Positions 6,844 to 7,151 of a stretch of 7,151 nucleotides of DNA are shown piece by piece. The DNA lies in contig SKYG01000244.1 of NCBI GenBank assembly GCA_007128045.1, positions 1 through 7,151 of the forward strand. The letters run 5' to 3'. How positions within the stretch are numbered: position 1 is the stretch's first letter; each line of letters begins with the position of its first letter. The position numbers and the translations under genes were made by a program. This DNA comes from Bacteroidales bacterium. Lineage in GTDB: Bacteria > Bacteroidota > Bacteroidia > Bacteroidales > UBA7960. The notes beneath the pieces were generated by a model. It was not told where the DNA came from. It worked only from the letters and a program-made list of their open reading frames with translations, and did not search any database.

Positions 6844-7151
6844 ATGAAGATATTAATCTTAACCGGATCGCCCGAATCCTATAGCATCAAACGCCTGGTC
6901 GAAGAAGGGCAGAAAAGAAAACATGGTTTCACTTGTTGAACACCTCAATGGCAACATGGGGATCCCTTCCACCTCATGGAGCTTTGGCCTGCGGATGGCA
7001 TCCAATAAATTCTTGTCGGTGCAGGCTTTCAGCCAGGCCCGGGTGCAAACCATGAAAAGTGTGTTCGCATACAAACCGACCGATTTTGGCTGGATCGTGG
7101 AACAGCTCGGCGGATTTCCTATTGTGGCAAAAACCCTGGCAGGAAGTCAGG
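6844..7151 (+). pseudogene. RimK-like ATP-grasp ligase gene, broken by internal deletion and frame change, runs off the right edge
   Basis: From ATG 6844 the peptide MKILILTGSPESYSIKRLVE matches the N-terminus of RimK-family enzymes, ATP-grasp ligases that add glutamate or similar groups to proteins or peptides. It stops at TGA 6937-6939 after 31 codons. A second frame, shifted relative to the first and open from about 6923 to the edge, reads SLVEHLNGNMGIPSTSW, then NKFLSVQAFSQARV, then TDFGWIVEQLGGFPIVAKTL. These match the RimK region from about residue 75 of the E. coli protein, ending in the ATP-binding lysine segment. The join near 6923-6936 thus lacks about 45 residues of the family and changes frame. 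An ATG at 6923 could start a shortened product, but the N-terminal domain would be lost. A sequencing error alone would not explain the missing residues. Base composition (31 of 60 G+C in 6961-7020) is higher than in brxA, so this may be older chromosomal sequence at the island edge. Confidence 0.7.

Noticed and set aside
6859..7074. 71-codon reverse-strand ORF
   Set aside because: It lies opposite the RimK-like homology, shows no recognisable motif and is best explained as a shadow.

Overview
The window reads as part of a chromosomal phage-defence island from a member of the Bacteroidota. The phylum call rests on a near-ideal Bacteroidota promoter (a TTG element, 20 bases, then TATATTTG, matching TAnnTTTG) and on gene starts that mostly lack Shine-Dalgarno sequences. 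The general look of the proteins agrees. No rRNA or housekeeping marker is present, so the genus cannot be given.

Layout, all on the + strand: (1) 1-661, the 3' part of a DNA methyltransferase gene, most likely pglXI of a type 3 BREX system. (2) 662-732, a short gap holding a promoter and a perfect 19-base palindrome. (3) 733-1701, an AbiEi-like (COG4861 type) winged-helix protein, an extra gene relative to the usual type 3 order. (4) 1676-1807, a possible 43-codon ORF overlapping the genes on both sides. (5) 1797-4565, brxHII, a SNF2/RapA-like helicase. (6) 4558-6072, pglZ, an alkaline-phosphatase-superfamily protein. (7) 6097-6717, brxA. (8) 6718-6843, a spacer with a G-free stretch, a polypyrimidine tract and a long dyad. 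(9) 6844 to the right edge, a RimK-like ATP-grasp gene broken by an internal deletion and frame change.

The canonical type 3 BREX order is brxF-brxC-pglXI-brxHII-pglZ-brxA. The last four are here in that order; brxF and brxC would lie beyond the left edge. In BREX the methyltransferase marks host DNA and the remaining proteins block replication of unmarked phage DNA. The genes from 733 to 6717 overlap or are closely spaced and probably form one transcript, or the distal part of a longer one.

The most interesting point is the AbiEi-like gene lodged between pglXI and brxHII. It has its own promoter with a palindrome inside it, and no recognisable AbiEii toxin follows. It may be a local regulator of the distal BREX genes, or half of an unrecognised toxin-antitoxin pair. 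Hand-counted 60-base samples suggest the 733-6717 block is more AT-rich than the methyltransferase tail and the RimK-like remnant, so the island may be a mosaic.
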